A stretch of DNA of 64,000 nt, from contig NZ_LZHZ01000018.1 in NCBI RefSeq assembly GCF_001667505.1, positions 186,001-250,000 on the forward strand, written 5' to 3'. The stretch is from Mycobacterium sp. ACS1612. Lineage in GTDB: Bacteria > Actinomycetota > Actinomycetes > Mycobacteriales > Mycobacteriaceae. The translations under genes were made by a program, and so were the position numbers. Below, one piece after another: positions 1 through 12,635 of this stretch. Position 1 is the stretch's first letter. Every line of letters begins with the position of its first letter. The notes beneath the pieces were generated by a model. The model did no database searches. It saw nothing but the letters and a program-made list of their open reading frames with translations, and was not told the origin of the DNA.

Positions 1-491
1 CGGTGAACCGCGCCCCCTCCGACGTGGAGCGGGCAGCGACGGCCAACACCGTCGGCGCTGACATGATGATCAGCCTGCGCTGCGCCACCCAGGCCAGCCC
101 GAATGCCAACGGCGTCGCATCCTTCCATTTCGGTAATTCGCACGGTTCGGTGTCCACCATCGGTCGGATGCTGGCCGATTTCATTCAGCGAGAAGTGGTG
201 GCGCGCACCGGCTTACGCGACTGCCGCACCCACGGCCGGACCTGGGATCTGCTGCGGCTGACCCGGATGCCCACCGTGCAGGTGGACGTCGGCTACATCA
301 GCAATCCGCGCGACCGTGCGATGCTGGTACAGGCGCAGGCCCGCGACGCGCTCGCAGAAGGTATCCTCGCCGCGGTCAAGCGGCTGTATCTGCTCGGCAA
401 GAACGACCGCCCCACCGGCACTTTCACGTTCGCCGAACTGCTGGCCCACGAATTGTCGGTCGAGCAGGCAGGCCGCGTCAGCCCCAGCTGA
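1..491 (+). CDS. cwlM: CwlM, N-acetylmuramoyl-L-alanine amidase family, C-terminal part
   Basis: The window opens inside this gene. About 162 codons of the C-terminal part are present and the start lies upstream. The segment matches the amidase_3 fold: CATQASPNANGVASFHFG, then HGRTWDLLRLTRMP and VDVGYISNPRDRAMLV, followed by a C-terminal tail FTFAELLAHELSVEQ shared by mycobacterial CwlM. In M. tuberculosis CwlM is a cytoplasmic protein that is phosphorylated by PknB and then activates MurA, the first enzyme of peptidoglycan precursor synthesis, rather than cutting the wall. That role is known for the family and inferred here. pknB lies in the same window. The gene ends tail to tail with the next one, only 3 bases apart. 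Confidence 0.9.
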   Translation, partial: VNRAPSDVERAATANTVGADMMISLRCATQASPNANGVASFHFGNSHGSVSTIGRMLADFIQREVVARTGLRDCRTHGRTWDLLRLTRMPTVQVDVGYISNPRDRAMLVQAQARDALAEGILAAVKRLYLLGKNDRPTGTFTFAELLAHELSVEQAGRVSPS

Positions 492-494
492 TCC

Positions 495-1313
495 CTAGAT
501 GCAGGGACCGGCGCCTGCGCCGACGGGCTGCTGCAACTGTGCCGACTCCAGCAGCCGCTCCAGCGCCGCCTCGACGTCGGCCTTCCAGCCCAGCCCCTGC
601 TCGAGTTCCAGCCGAAGCCGCGGGAAGTAGCGGTGATGGCTGACGACGACGAAGCCCGCGTCTTGCAGCAGATCAGCATCCAGCACGCATTGCTCCACTG
701 AGCAGTCGCCGAGCACCTCGACGACGGGGCGCAACTCCGGCGACACCGCCCGGGGATCCGACAGTTCGGTCACCTCGGCGGTGTGCCCGAACGCCTCGAG
801 AGCGCGCACGCCGCGGCGAACCAGGTCTTCCACCACCGAGGCGATGAGGTGACGCGACAAGCCGTCGGCGTCCTGACCGGATTCGACGCCGAGCGAGGTG
901 AGCAGCACCGCATCGGCACTCACCGGGCCGGTCGGGAAAAGTCGCGCACGCGGCACCGCGCGCGGCGGCGCGTAGAACACGTAGCCCAGGCACGGGCTGT
1001 CCTCGAGCGGCAGGGGCATGTCCTGGTCCGGGTCGTCGACCTCGCTGTCGCGGCAGTGCACGGCCAGCTGACCGCACGACCCCCACTCCAGCATGACCAT
1101 CGACAGCCACGCTTCCTTCTCGAACTCGGGGTCGCTGAGGTGGTCGTCGGCCCTCAGAGCCGATTGATCGGCGACGTCTCGCCTCGGAGCCGGTTGGTCG
1201 GCGACGTCTCGCCTCAGGGTCGACGGATCCACCTCCCAGTACACGCATCGGCGTGCGTGCTTGGGCAGCTGCTCGAACGCTTCGAGCCGCAGGGGCGTGA
1301 TTCGCGCTGCCAC
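495..1313 (-). CDS. GNAT-like acetyltransferase family protein (Rv3916c-type)
   Basis: A 272-residue protein on the minus strand, with a GTG start at 1313 preceded by GGGAG. It occupies the place of Rv3916c next to cwlM. The central part (PCLGYVFYAPPRAVPRARLF, then DAVLLTSLGVESG and VVEDLVRRGVRALEAFG) has the strand-helix pattern of a GNAT acetyl-CoA-dependent acyltransferase. The acetyltransferase label rests on that pattern only and no substrate is known. Near the N terminus it carries an internal repeat, residues about 34-53 (RRDVADQ twice), caused by a 30-bp tandem duplication in the DNA at 1152-1211. This insert should make the protein longer than relatives. Confidence 0.65.
   Translation of the reverse strand: MAARITPLRLEAFEQLPKHARRCVYWEVDPSTLRRDVADQPAPRRDVADQSALRADDHLSDPEFEKEAWLSMVMLEWGSCGQLAVHCRDSEVDDPDQDMPLPLEDSPCLGYVFYAPPRAVPRARLFPTGPVSADAVLLTSLGVESGQDADGLSRHLIASVVEDLVRRGVRALEAFGHTAEVTELSDPRAVSPELRPVVEVLGDCSVEQCVLDADLLQDAGFVVVSHHRYFPRLRLELEQGLGWKADVEAALERLLESAQLQQPVGAGAGPCI
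1152..1211. repeat. 30-bp tandem duplication inside coding sequence
   Basis: Bases 1152-1181 and 1182-1211 are two head-to-tail copies of a 30-base unit differing at 3 positions. A third copy begins at 1212 and fades after about ten bases. The unit is a multiple of three, so the reading frame of the GNAT-like gene is kept and ten residues are repeated. Confidence 0.85.
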
Positions 1314-1530
1314 TAAACTCCCCGAGTTCTACGCGGTGCTGACTTGCTCGGCTGCCACTCCAGGATAGAAGCCCGCGGCGTCGGCGGCCTCTTTTCGCCG
1401 GGTTCGTTCACCGGCTACCGTCGTCGGCTCGAATCGCGTTGTTGCACATGACTTTTCCTTCGGGGGCGGCGATCCGGCCAGCGGCGGCCGCGGTCGGTGT
1501 CACAGTGACGTAATTACGCCGTGTGATGGG

Positions 1531-2517
1531 TCAGCGGTTGGTCGAGTTCATCAGGTCGACAATCCGCTGCAAATCCTCGACGGAGCCGAACTCGACCACG
1601 ATCTTGCCCTTGCGTTTGCCGAGACTGACCGTGACGCGGGTGTCGAACGCCGTCGACAGCTTTTCGGCAACGTCCTGCAGGCCGGGCATCTGAATCGGCT
1701 TGCGGCGCGGAGCGGTCGGCGTGGGAGCGGCCTCGCGGTTCGCCAGCGTGACCGCCTCCTCGGTTGCCCGCACGGACAACCCCTCGGCGACGATGCGGGC
1801 CGCCAGTTCCTCCTGCTGCTCCGGCCCGCCTTCGAGCGACAGCAACGCGCGGGCGTGTCCGGCGGAAAGCACGCCGGCGGCCACCCGGCGCTGCACCGCG
1901 ATGGGCAGCCGGAGCAGGCGGATCATGTTGGAGATCAGCGGCCGGGACCGGCCGATGCGGGCGGCGAGTTCGTCATGCGTGACGCCGAACTCGTCGAGCA
2001 ACTGTTGATAGGCCGCCGCCTCTTCCAACGGATTCAGCTGGACGCGGTGGATGTTCTCCAGCAGGGCGTCGCGCAGCATGCTGTCGTCGCCGGTCTCGCG
2101 GACGATCGCCGGGATGGTCGCCAGGCCGGCCTCCTGAGCGGCGCGCCAGCGCCGCTCCCCCATCACCAACTGGTAGCGCGGCGAGCCCGGCACGGCGCGG
2201 ACCACGATCGGTTGCATGAGGCCGAATTCGCGGATCGAATGCACCAGTTCGGCGAGTGCCTCCTCGTCGAACACCTGCCGTGGCTGGCGCGGATTCGGGT
2301 CGATGGCCGACGGGTCGATCTCGCGGTACACCGCCCCAACGTCACCGACCGGCGCACCGTCGGGGGCCGGGGCCGACGGTCCGCCGATCACCACATCGGC
2401 CGCGGCGTCGCCCATCCGCGGGCTCAGCGACGAGGGGTCGCCGTCCGCCGGGCCGGTCGGGATCAGGGAGGCCAGTCCCCGGCCGAGACCGCTTCGCTTA
2501 CGTGCCGGTTGAGTCAT
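1531..2517 (-). CDS. parB: ParB, chromosome partition CTPase / parS-binding protein
   Basis: A 328-residue ParB. It binds parS centromere sites, slides as a CTP-dependent clamp and recruits ParA and SMC to segregate origins. Seen here: the N-terminal [16 protein letters not shown], the arginine-rich box [13 protein letters not shown] in the CTP-binding domain, the helix-turn-helix [20 protein letters not shown], and a C-terminal dimerisation region ending [19 protein letters not shown]. The ATG at 2517 is chosen over the upstream GTG at 2538 because GAGGAG sits nine bases before it. It follows parA by about 31 bases on the same strand, so the two form the usual parAB unit. Two parS sites lie close by at 3452 and 4205. 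Confidence 0.95.
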   Translation of the reverse strand: MTQPARKRSGLGRGLASLIPTGPADGDPSSLSPRMGDAAADVVIGGPSAPAPDGAPVGDVGAVYREIDPSAIDPNPRQPRQVFDEEALAELVHSIREFGLMQPIVVRAVPGSPRYQLVMGERRWRAAQEAGLATIPAIVRETGDDSMLRDALLENIHRVQLNPLEEAAAYQQLLDEFGVTHDELAARIGRSRPLISNMIRLLRLPIAVQRRVAAGVLSAGHARALLSLEGGPEQQEELAARIVAEGLSVRATEEAVTLANREAAPTPTAPRRKPIQMPGLQDVAEKLSTAFDTRVTVSLGKRKGKIVVEFGSVEDLQRIVDLMNSTNR

Positions 2518-2548
2518 CGATGCAATCTCCTCTTTCACACGAAACGAA

Positions 2549-4826
<2,278 letters not shown>

Positions 4827-4861
4827 GCCTGCCTCTCCCTCTCCACCGGAAACTGCTCCGG

Positions 4862-5914
4862 TCAACGCTTACGTTTCTTCGGCCGCGCGCCTGGACGCGG
4901 CGCCGTACCCGGCCGGGGTGCGCTCTCGGCGTCCTGCACCGCGTCGCCCTCGACGCCCTCACTCGAGGTGATCTCGGTGGCCTCGGCTTGCGCCTTGCGC
5001 TGCCTCTCCGGTTTCGCACCCGGCTTCGGTGCGTTGGCCGCCCGCCGCTCCTGCGCCTCGACCTTCTTCGCCTCTTCCTCCTTGGCGATCATGCCGAACA
5101 CGTAGTGCTGCTGTCCGAAGGTCCAGATGTTGTTCGCGAACCAGTACAGGATGATCGCCAGCGGCAGGAACGGCCCGCCCGCGACGACGCCGAACGGGAA
5201 CACGTACAGCGCCAGCTTGTTCATCATCGCCGTCTGCGGGTTCGCCGCGGCCTCGGGGCTCTGCCGCGCCACCGACGCCCGGCTGTTGAAGTAGGTCGCC
5301 ACGCCGGCGCAGATCATCAGCGGCAGCCCGACGCCGATCACCGCTCCCCTACTGAATTCGGTGAACGCGTCCAGCCCGGTGGTCTGTGTCATGTAGGCGC
5401 CGATCGGCGCACCGAACAGATTGGCGTCCAGGAAGTGCGCTACGTCGGTCGGGCTGAAGATGTAGTTGCCGATCGACCGGTTCTGCTCCACCGTCAGATT
5501 CAGGTGGCCGAAGCCCATCATTCCGCCGGTCCGGTTGAACGACCGCAGCACGTGATACAGCCCGAGGAACACCGGCACCTGCGCCAGGATCGGCAGGCAT
5601 CCCATCAACGGATTGAAGCCGTGCTCGCGCTGCAGCTTCTGCATCTCGAGCGCCATGCGTTGGCGGTCCTTGCCGTACTTCTTCTGCAGCGCCTTGATCT
5701 GTGGCTGCAACTCCTGCATCTGCCGGGTGGTGCGGATCTGCCGGACGAACGGCTTGTACAGGATTGCGCGCAACGTGAAGACGAGGAACATCACCGCCAG
5801 CGCCCACGCGAAGAAGTTCGACGGACCCAGCACGAAAGCGAACGCCTTGTACCAAACCCACATGATTGCCGACACCGGCCAGTAGATGAAGTCCAGGCTG
5901 AACCAGTTAAACAC
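4862..5914 (-). CDS. yidC: YidC membrane protein insertase
   Basis: A 350-residue YidC/Oxa1 insertase that helps proteins fold into and enter the plasma membrane. Visible: an N-terminal hydrophobic segment [18 protein letters not shown], the amphipathic coiled segment [19 protein letters not shown], the cytoplasmic hairpin [20 protein letters not shown], and later membrane segments including [20 protein letters not shown]. The C-terminal tail is basic, ending [12 protein letters not shown]. The GTG at 5914 gives a start at FNWFSLDF as in M. tuberculosis. It overlaps the yidD end by 8 bases, so a weak ribosome site (GGAAAG) may be helped by coupling. Confidence 0.95.
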   Translation of the reverse strand: MFNWFSLDFIYWPVSAIMWVWYKAFAFVLGPSNFFAWALAVMFLVFTLRAILYKPFVRQIRTTRQMQELQPQIKALQKKYGKDRQRMALEMQKLQREHGFNPLMGCLPILAQVPVFLGLYHVLRSFNRTGGMMGFGHLNLTVEQNRSIGNYIFSPTDVAHFLDANLFGAPIGAYMTQTTGLDAFTEFSRGAVIGVGLPLMICAGVATYFNSRASVARQSPEAAANPQTAMMNKLALYVFPFGVVAGGPFLPLAIILYWFANNIWTFGQQHYVFGMIAKEEEAKKVEAQERRAANAPKPGAKPERQRKAQAEATEITSSEGVEGDAVQDAESAPRPGTAPRPGARPKKRKR

Positions 5915-6200
5915 GAGTCTCGCTTTCCACTTCGGCACCGGATTGTGCCCCCACACTGTCCTGGCGCGGGATACGACGACGCTCGGGTACCGGGTCCCAT
6001 CCTCCCCGATGCCACGGGCCGCATTTCAGCAGCCGCACCAACGCCAGCCATCCGCCCCGGATCAACCCGTGTTCGGTGAGCGCCTCCACCGCGTATTGGC
6101 TGCACGTCGGGCTGAACCGACACGTCGGCAGCCGCATCGGCGAGATGGTGTGGCGATACAACTCGATGAAGAAGATCAGCCCGCGGACGACGGGATTCAT
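5907..6200 (-). CDS. yidD: YidD membrane protein insertion efficiency factor
   Basis: A 97-residue member of the YidD/UPF0161 family, which aids YidC-dependent insertion. The diagnostic cysteine-rich core [19 protein letters not shown] and [19 protein letters not shown] are present. The N terminus ([15 protein letters not shown]) is amphipathic and likely membrane-bound. Its ATG overlaps the rnpA stop in an ATGA. Confidence 0.93.
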   Translation of the reverse strand: MNPVVRGLIFFIELYRHTISPMRLPTCRFSPTCSQYAVEALTEHGLIRGGWLALVRLLKCGPWHRGGWDPVPERRRIPRQDSVGAQSGAEVESETRV

Positions 6201-6562
6201 CGGTCCGCCGCCTCACGACGCGGGCGGGTGCGGCGCAACGCCGTTCGCAGTTCCTGCTCCAGCCGCGCGGAGATGGCGCTGCGGCTACTCGGCAGCGCGC
6301 GGATCACGATGCGGTCGGCCGGATCCAGTTCGTCGACGAACGTCCTGGCGACATGCCGAAGGCGCCTGGCCACCCGGTGCCGTTGCACCGCGCTGCCAAC
6401 GGCTTTCGAGACAACCAAACCGATCCGCGGCCCGTTGTCGGCGCCACCGTCCTCGGCACGCAACGCGTGCACGACGAGATCGGGCTGCACCGCCCGTACC
6501 CCTTGACTGACAGTGGCGCCGAATTCGGTAGACCGCGTCATCCGGTACCGAGCCGGAAGCAC
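6197..6562 (-). CDS. rnpA: RNase P protein component
   Basis: A 121-residue basic protein that partners RnpB RNA to remove the 5' leader of pre-tRNAs. The family motif lies at [28 protein letters not shown] precedes it. GTG start at 6562 with AGGG upstream. It follows rpmH on the same strand, the normal rpmH-rnpA arrangement next to dnaA. Confidence 0.93.
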   Translation of the reverse strand: MLPARYRMTRSTEFGATVSQGVRAVQPDLVVHALRAEDGGADNGPRIGLVVSKAVGSAVQRHRVARRLRHVARTFVDELDPADRIVIRALPSSRSAISARLEQELRTALRRTRPRREAADR

Positions 6563-6583
6563 CGCGCTAAACCCTGCGTCTAA

Positions 6584-6727
6584 TCACGCAGTCAGCTTGC
6601 GGCGCCCCTTGGACCGCCGGTTCGACACGATCGCCCGGCCGGCGCGGGTGCGCATCCGCAGCCGGAACCCGTGCACCCGCGCGCGTCGGCGGTTGTTGGG
6701 CTGGAAGGTCCGCTTGCCCTTGGCCAC
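6584..6727 (-). CDS. rpmH: 50S ribosomal protein L34
   Basis: A 47-residue, very basic protein read on the minus strand, beginning with [19 protein letters not shown] after a GTG start and ending SKGRRKLTA. This is the complete L34. A GAGGAG lies nine bases before the GTG. L34 sits in the 50S subunit near the exit tunnel. The gene stands divergently from dnaA, about 570 bases away. Confidence 0.97.
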   Translation of the reverse strand: MAKGKRTFQPNNRRRARVHGFRLRMRTRAGRAIVSNRRSKGRRKLTA

Positions 6728-7297
6728 GGCTGTTCACTCCTCGTTGCGTCTGGCATCCGCAACCCATGCCGATAACACGTCGTACCGGTGGGGACGCGAT
6801 TGCCGTTGGTAAGCTCGTCCGTCTCGCTTGCTAACCGGCGCGGTCTCCAGACGGATCCGGGTCGCAGCCGTATCGCCGACGTTCGGGCGACTGTTCGAGG
6901 GTACTGACGAGATTTCGCTGGGTCAAACCTCGCCCGAGCGACTACCCGTCGCAGCCCGACGCCCTACATTCGCCACAGCCGTCACGCCCTCTCGGTGAGC
7001 AAAAATATGGCTGCGGGGAATGTTGCAGAACGGTTGGCACCCGACGAGAAAACTGTTAGCTTCTGCCAATGCCGCTTCGATAACGAAACGGCGACAGACA
7101 ACGAAGCGGGGATGCCGACCAGTCGCGAGCCCACAGAGCGCACCATCACTGTGATGAGCCACGGCCCGCGGCGTCCCCGCCGGTAGACAACAGAGCGAGA
7201 TGGCTGTCCTGTCTCCACAGGCTGTGGATAACTATGTGGACAGTTCGTCATCGTTCCTTTGGTCGTCTCCGGATCGGCCTCGAGGGGGTTGTGGTCA
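6728..7297. promoter_or_regulatory. rpmH-dnaA intergenic control region
   Basis: A 570-base non-coding stretch between the divergent rpmH and dnaA genes. It should hold the promoters of both. No other gene is supported; the short open frames across it lack ribosome sites and family likeness. Near its right end are two DnaA-box-like sites at 7223-7231 and 7235-7243, close to the dnaA start, which suggests that DnaA controls its own transcription. Confidence 0.7.
7223..7243 (-). promoter_or_regulatory. Pair of DnaA boxes upstream of dnaA
   Basis: On the minus strand, 7223-7231 reads TTATCCACA, a perfect classical DnaA box, and 7235-7243 reads CTGTCCACA, one mismatch from the mycobacterial form TTGTCCACA. 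They stand 12 bases apart, about one helical turn, on the same face, 55 to 75 bases before the dnaA start codon. Confidence 0.7.
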
Positions 7298-8809
7298 TTG
7301 ACAACTGACCCCGATCCACCCTTCGTCGCCGTATGGAACAACGTCGTAGCCGAACTCAACGGCGATTCCAACAACGCTGAAGGCCACAACGGAGACGCAG
7401 CACTTCCCACCCTCACCCCGCAGCAAAGGGCCTGGTTGAAGCTGGTCCAACCCCTTGTCATCGCGGAGGGGTTTGCCTTGCTGTCGGTGCCCACCTCGTT
7501 CGTGCAGAACGAGATCGAACGGCACCTGCGCGAACCGATCATTTCTGCATTGAGCCGTCAGCTCGGCCAGCGCGTCGAACTAGGTGTGCGCATCACAGCC
7601 CCGACCCCAGCCGAGCCCGACGAGTCCGTCAACGGCTTCACCGCCGTATCTTCGGTGCCGCTCGGCACCGATCCCGACGAAGTCGACGAAGACTCCGAAG
7701 CGCTGGCCAGCGCCGAGGAAAGCTGGCCGTCGTACTTTTCCCACCGCCCGCAGGGCGTACCTTCCGGAGAGCCGACCGCGGTCAATCTGAACCGCCGCTA
7801 CACCTTCGACACGTTCGTCATCGGGGCCTCGAATCGGTTCGCTCACGCCGCAACGCTCGCGATTGCTGAGGCGCCCGCCAGGGCCTACAACCCCTTGTTC
7901 ATTTGGGGTGAATCGGGGCTGGGCAAGACGCACCTGTTGCATGCGGCCGGCAACTACGCCCAGCGGCTGTTCCCTGGCATGCGCGTCAAGTACGTGTCCA
8001 CCGAGGAATTCACCAACGACTTCATTAACTCGCTCCGCGACGACCGCAAGGCCTCGTTCAAACGCAGCTACCGCGACATCGACGTGTTGTTAGTCGACGA
8101 CATCCAGTTCATCGAGGGCAAGGAAGGAATCCAGGAGGAGTTCTTCCACACCTTCAACACGCTGCACAACGCCAACAAGCAGATCGTCATCTCCTCCGAC
8201 CGGCCGCCCAAACAGCTGGCCACCCTCGAGGACCGGTTGCGCACCCGCTTCGAGTGGGGGCTGATCACCGACGTCCAGCCTCCCGAACTCGAAACGCGGA
8301 TCGCGATCCTGCGCAAGAAGGCGCAGATGGACCGACTCGACGTGCCCGGCGATGTGCTCGAGTTGATCGCCAGCAGCATCGAACGCAACATCCGCGAACT
8401 CGAGGGCGCGCTGATCCGGGTGACCGCGTTCGCGTCGTTGAACAAGACGCCGATCGACAAGTCGTTGGCTGAGATCGTGCTGCGCGACCTCATCGCCGAC
8501 GCGGGCACGATGCAGATCAGTACCGCGACGATCATGGCGGCGACCGCCGAGTACTTCGAAACCAGCGTCGAGGAATTACGCGGGCCGGGTAAGACCCGGG
8601 CGCTGGCGCAGTCGCGACAGATCGCCATGTATCTGTGCCGCGAGCTCACCGACCTGTCGTTGCCCAAGATCGGCCAGGCGTTCGGCCGCGACCACACCAC
8701 AGTCATGTACGCGGAGAAGAAGATCCGCGGCGAAATGGCCGAGCGCCGTGAGGTCTTCGACCACGTCAAAGAGCTCACGACTCGAATCCGCCAGCGTTCC
8801 AAACGCTGA
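7298..8809 (+). CDS. dnaA: Chromosomal replication initiator DnaA
   Basis: A 503-residue initiator that binds DnaA boxes in oriC and melts the adjacent AT-rich DNA in its ATP form. Domain I is at residues 1-100 ([11 protein letters not shown] to LGVRIT), a variable acidic linker follows, and the AAA+ domain has Walker A GESGLGKT at 204-211 and Walker [13 protein letters not shown]. The C-terminal DNA-binding domain holds [20 protein letters not shown]. The TTG at 7298 is chosen from alignment with other mycobacterial DnaA (short N terminus before VWN) and a GAGGGG ten bases upstream. Open frame continues upstream to 7259, but without similarity. Confidence 0.96.
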   Translation: MTTDPDPPFVAVWNNVVAELNGDSNNAEGHNGDAALPTLTPQQRAWLKLVQPLVIAEGFALLSVPTSFVQNEIERHLREPIISALSRQLGQRVELGVRITAPTPAEPDESVNGFTAVSSVPLGTDPDEVDEDSEALASAEESWPSYFSHRPQGVPSGEPTAVNLNRRYTFDTFVIGASNRFAHAATLAIAEAPARAYNPLFIWGESGLGKTHLLHAAGNYAQRLFPGMRVKYVSTEEFTNDFINSLRDDRKASFKRSYRDIDVLLVDDIQFIEGKEGIQEEFFHTFNTLHNANKQIVISSDRPPKQLATLEDRLRTRFEWGLITDVQPPELETRIAILRKKAQMDRLDVPGDVLELIASSIERNIRELEGALIRVTAFASLNKTPIDKSLAEIVLRDLIADAGTMQISTATIMAATAEYFETSVEELRGPGKTRALAQSRQIAMYLCRELTDLSLPKIGQAFGRDHTTVMYAEKKIRGEMAERREVFDHVKELTTRIRQRSKR

Positions 8810-9349
8810 CGTTTCTGTACTTCTGACTCCGGGTAGCCGCCGGAGCACGCTGCGCATCCCAAAAATCTTCGAAAAACTTCTGCACCGCCGGTATCAGTTG
8901 TCACACGGCGTCGGTGTGGATACCCATGTGCACAACCTGCGATCAACCCTCGGATTGTCCGGTGTTTCGTTCACAACGCCGCCGAGGTCCACAGGGCCGG
9001 CGCAGCTACCCGTAATTCATCCACAACTGACCCACACCGCGACACGCCCGCCACGCTGCGCCGACACCCGGTTATCCCCAACGTCCACAAGCCCTAATAC
9101 TGTTGCTCGTATATCTCCAAAGATTGTTCTTCGAAGAAGCCACCTGGGGACACAACGATTCACCGGCCGGGGAGTCGCTTTGCGAACGCCCATGTCAGCC
9201 CGATCGATTAGCTTTCAAGTTGAGCCGGAAAGCTCTACGGTGGTTCATCGACAGCCGTTACGGTCGTCGGAGCGCATCGGGGAGACGCGTCGCGAGACAC
9301 CGGGAAAACGCTGGTAAGACCTTGTTGTGGTGTGTATCGAAGGGACGCT
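8810..9349. other. oriC: oriC, chromosomal replication origin
   Basis: The 540-base dnaA-dnaN spacer is where mycobacterial oriC lies. It holds several DnaA-box-like sites: 8915-8923 (minus, GTATCCACA), 8985-8993 (AGGTCCACA), 9017-9025 (TCATCCACA), 9072-9080 (TTATCCCCA) and 9081-9089 (ACGTCCACA). Most are one or two bases from the consensus, as expected for mycobacterial origins. Next to them, about 9090-9145 is comparatively AT-rich (CTAATACTGTTGCTCGTATA) and is the likely unwinding region. No coding gene is supported here; promoters for dnaN must lie in the right part. Confidence 0.88.
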
Positions 9350-10549
9350 ATGAACGTGGCGACGACAACCGTTGGTCTCACCGATCTGAAATTCCGGTTA
9401 GTTCGCGAGGACTTCGCCGACGCCGTGGCCTGGGTTGCCAGGAATTTGCCCACCCGACCGACGGTCCCGGTCCTGGCCGGCGTCCTGCTCACCGGCACCG
9501 ATGACGGTCTCACCATTTCCGGATTCGACTACGAAGTGTCGGCCGAAGTGCAGGTTGCAGCCGAAATCGCTTCTCCCGGAAGCGTTTTGGTGTCTGGCCG
9601 GTTGTTGTCCGACATCACCAGAGCGCTGCCCGCCAAACCGGTCGACGTCAGCGTCGAGGGCACCCGCGTGTCGCTGACCTGCGGCAGCGCCCGCTTCTCG
9701 CTGCCCACCATGGCGGTCGAGGATTACCCGGCGCTGCCCGCCCTGCCCGAGGACACCGGCGTGATCTCGTCGCAGTTGTTCGCCGAGGCCATCGGCCAGG
9801 TCGCCGTCGCGGCCGGACGCGATGACACCCTGCCCATGCTGACCGGCATCAGGGTCGAGATCTCCGGCGAGAAGGTGGTTTTGGCGGCCACCGACCGGTT
9901 CCGGCTCGCGGTCCGTGAGCTGACATGGTCGACGACGTCGGCCGACATCGAGGCGGCCGTGCTGGTGCCGGCCAAGACGTTGGCCGAGGCCGCCAAGGCC
10001 GGCGCCGACGGCGCCGACGTGCATTTGTCGCTCGGGTCGGGATCCGCGGTCGGCGCGGACGGTCTGTTGGGCATTCGAAGCGAGGGCAAGCGCAGCACCA
10101 CGCGGTTGCTCGACGCCGAGTTCCCGAAATTCCGTCAACTGTTGCCCGCCGAGCACACGGCGATCGCCACCATCGGTGTCGCGGAACTCACCGAGGCCAT
10201 CAAGCGCGTGGCCCTGGTCGCCGACCGCGGTGCGCAGGTGCGGATGGAATTCGCCGACGACGTACTGCGGTTGTCGGCAGGCGCCGACGACGTCGGCCGC
10301 GCCGAAGAAGACCTTCCGGTGTCGTTCTCGGGTGACCCGCTGACCATCGCGTTCAACCCGACGTATCTGACCGACGGCTTGAGTTCGTTGCATTCGGAGC
10401 GCGTGACATTCGGTTTCACGACACCCAGCCGTCCCGCGGTGTTGCGTCCGGCGGGTGAGGATGATGGATCTGTCGGTGAAAGCGGGCCGTTCCCGGCCGC
10501 GCAAACCGACTACGTCTACCTGTTGATGCCGGTGCGGCTTCCGGGCTGA
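9350..10549 (+). CDS. dnaN: DNA polymerase III sliding clamp (beta)
   Basis: A 399-residue beta clamp, a ring-forming dimer that tethers DNA polymerase to the template. The three repeated clamp domains are recognisable, with [19 protein letters not shown] early, [19 protein letters not shown] in the second domain and a C terminus ending [13 protein letters not shown]. The ATG at 9350 has AAGGGA six bases before it, so the longer frame from 9332 is rejected. Confidence 0.97.
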   Translation: MNVATTTVGLTDLKFRLVREDFADAVAWVARNLPTRPTVPVLAGVLLTGTDDGLTISGFDYEVSAEVQVAAEIASPGSVLVSGRLLSDITRALPAKPVDVSVEGTRVSLTCGSARFSLPTMAVEDYPALPALPEDTGVISSQLFAEAIGQVAVAAGRDDTLPMLTGIRVEISGEKVVLAATDRFRLAVRELTWSTTSADIEAAVLVPAKTLAEAAKAGADGADVHLSLGSGSAVGADGLLGIRSEGKRSTTRLLDAEFPKFRQLLPAEHTAIATIGVAELTEAIKRVALVADRGAQVRMEFADDVLRLSAGADDVGRAEEDLPVSFSGDPLTIAFNPTYLTDGLSSLHSERVTFGFTTPSRPAVLRPAGEDDGSVGESGPFPAAQTDYVYLLMPVRLPG

Positions 10550-10580
10550 CCGGCCCCACCGCCACGAAAGAGGCGCGCAC

Positions 10581-11474
10581 ATGCAATTAGGTCTCGTCGG
10601 CCTAGGCAAAATGGGTTTCAACATGCGGGAACGCCTGCGTCAGGGCGGTCACGAGGTGATCGGATACGACCCGCGACCCGAGGTCACCGACGTGCCGACG
10701 CTCGCCGCGCTCGCGGAGGCGCTCACCGCGCCCCGGGTGGTCTGGGTGATGGTGCCGTCAGGGCCGGTGACGCATGAAACCATCGCGGCGCTGGCCGATC
10801 AGCTCAGCCCGGGCGACATGGTGATCGACGGCGGCAACTCCCGCTACACCGAGGATGCTCCGCACGCAAAGTTGTTGGGCGACAACGGAATCTCCTACAT
10901 CGACGCAGGCGTGTCCGGCGGTGTCTGGGGCCTGACGGAGGGTTACGGCCTGATGGTGGGCGGCAGCGACGCCGATGTCCAACGGGCCATGCCGATCTTC
11001 GACACCTTGCGTCCTGCAGGCCCACGCGAAGACGGATTCGTGCACGCGGGGCCGGTCGGTGCCGGGCACTACGCGAAAATGGTGCACAACGGCATCGAAT
11101 ACGGCCTGATGATGGCCTATGCCGAGGGTTACGAATTGTTGGCCGCCGAAGACCTGATCACCGACACCCAGGCGGTCATCCAGGCCTGGACCAACGGCAC
11201 GGTGGTGCGGTCCTGGTTGCAGCAACTGCTGGCCAAGGCGCTCAAGGAAGATCCGGAGTTCGACGCGATCAGCGGCTACACCGAGGATTCGGGTGAAGGC
11301 CGGTGGACGGTCGAGGAGGCGATCACCCACCGGGTGCCGATGCCGGTGATCGCCGCGTCGTTGTTCGCGCGGTTCGCGTCCCGGCAGGAAGAGTCGCCCG
11401 CGATGAAAGCCGTGTCGGCGCTGCGCAACCAGTTCGGCGGCCACGCCGTCAAGAGGATCAGCGAGTCCGGCTAG
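10581..11474 (+). CDS. gnd: 6-phosphogluconate dehydrogenase, decarboxylating (short form)
   Basis: A 297-residue member of the short 6-phosphogluconate dehydrogenase family. It oxidises and decarboxylates 6-phosphogluconate to ribulose 5-phosphate in the pentose phosphate pathway. The N-terminal Rossmann motif is GLVGLGKMGFNM. The substrate site has GVSGGVWGLTEGYGLMVGG and the catalytic lysine-asparagine segment KMVHNGIEYG. It is much shorter than the E. coli enzyme (about 470) and lacks its long C-terminal domain, as in the YqeC-type NAD-linked forms. Cofactor preference is inferred only. Its place between dnaN and recF is a mark of rapid-growing mycobacteria; M. tuberculosis lacks it here. 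It abuts recF with no gap. Confidence 0.9.
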   Translation: MQLGLVGLGKMGFNMRERLRQGGHEVIGYDPRPEVTDVPTLAALAEALTAPRVVWVMVPSGPVTHETIAALADQLSPGDMVIDGGNSRYTEDAPHAKLLGDNGISYIDAGVSGGVWGLTEGYGLMVGGSDADVQRAMPIFDTLRPAGPREDGFVHAGPVGAGHYAKMVHNGIEYGLMMAYAEGYELLAAEDLITDTQAVIQAWTNGTVVRSWLQQLLAKALKEDPEFDAISGYTEDSGEGRWTVEEAITHRVPMPVIAASLFARFASRQEESPAMKAVSALRNQFGGHAVKRISESG

Positions 11475-12635
11475 GTGTTCATCCGTCGTCTGGGTTTACA
11501 AGACTTCAGATCCTGGCCGAAGGTCGACCTGGAACTGGCGCCTGGGCGCACGGTATTCGTCGGCCCCAACGGCTTCGGGAAGACGAATCTCGTTGAGGCG
11601 CTGTGGTATTCGTCGACACTCGGCTCGCACCGGGTAGCGTCGGACGCGCCGCTGATCCGTGCGGGCGCCGAGCGCGCGGTGGTGTCCACCATCGTCGTCA
11701 ACGACGGCCGCGAATTGGCTGTCGACCTGGAAATCACAGCGGGCCGGGCGAACAAGGCGCGGTTGAACCGCTCCCCCGTGCGCTCCGCGCGCGAGATCCT
11801 CGGTGTGCTGCGGGCCGTGCTCTTCGCGCCGGAGGACCTCGCGCTGGTGCGCGGCGATCCGAGCGAACGCCGCCGCTACCTCGACGAATTGGCCACCACA
11901 AGGCGGCCGCGGATCGCCGGCGTTCGTGCGGATTACGACAAGGTGCTGCGGCAGCGTTCCGCGCTGCTCAAAACCGCGGGCCCGGCGCGGCACCGCGGCG
12001 ACCGCAGCGTGCTGGACACTCTCGACGTGTGGGACGGGCATCTGGCCGCGCACGGCGCACAACTCATCGCAGCGCGCGTCGAACTGGTCAACCAACTGGC
12101 GCCCGAAGTGGAGAAGGCCTACCAACTGCTGGCGCCCGCGTCGAGGCCTGCGGCCATTCAGTACCGCAGCGCCGTCGAGGTCGTCGAAAGCGAAGCGGCC
12201 GCTGGAAACCACAACGCTGAGATGTTCGAGGCCGCCTTGCTGGACGCGTTGGCCCGGCGGCGCGACGCCGAACTCGAGCGCGGCGTCTGCCTGGTCGGGC
12301 CGCACCGCGACGACCTGGAACTGCGGTTGGGCGATCAGCTCGCGAAAGGGTTTGCCAGCCACGGGGAATCGTGGTCGATGGCGTTGGCGCTGCGGCTGGC
12401 GGGGTACGAATTGCTGCGCGCCGAGGGCGGCGACCCGGTGTTGTTACTCGACGACGTGTTCGCCGAACTGGACAATGCGCGCCGACAGGCGCTGGCCAAT
12501 GTCGCCGCCAACGCCGAACAGGTGCTGGTGACCGCCGCCGTGCACGAGGACATCCCCGCCGACTGGGACGCCCGCCGGGTCGAGATCGCGATGCGCGACG
12601 ACGACTCCGGCCGAGTATCGATGGTGATGCCATGA
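11475..12635 (+). CDS. recF: RecF, DNA recombination and gap repair protein
   Basis: A 386-residue SMC-like ATPase that acts with RecO and RecR to load RecA at single-strand gaps. Walker A GPNGFGKT is at 30-37, the signature region holds [20 protein letters not shown], and Walker B is [16 protein letters not shown] start at 11475 immediately follows the gnd stop, giving [14 protein letters not shown] as in other mycobacteria. The stop overlaps the next gene by ATGA, so the two are coupled. Confidence 0.96.
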   Translation: MFIRRLGLQDFRSWPKVDLELAPGRTVFVGPNGFGKTNLVEALWYSSTLGSHRVASDAPLIRAGAERAVVSTIVVNDGRELAVDLEITAGRANKARLNRSPVRSAREILGVLRAVLFAPEDLALVRGDPSERRRYLDELATTRRPRIAGVRADYDKVLRQRSALLKTAGPARHRGDRSVLDTLDVWDGHLAAHGAQLIAARVELVNQLAPEVEKAYQLLAPASRPAAIQYRSAVEVVESEAAAGNHNAEMFEAALLDALARRRDAELERGVCLVGPHRDDLELRLGDQLAKGFASHGESWSMALALRLAGYELLRAEGGDPVLLLDDVFAELDNARRQALANVAANAEQVLVTAAVHEDIPADWDARRVEIAMRDDDSGRVSMVMP

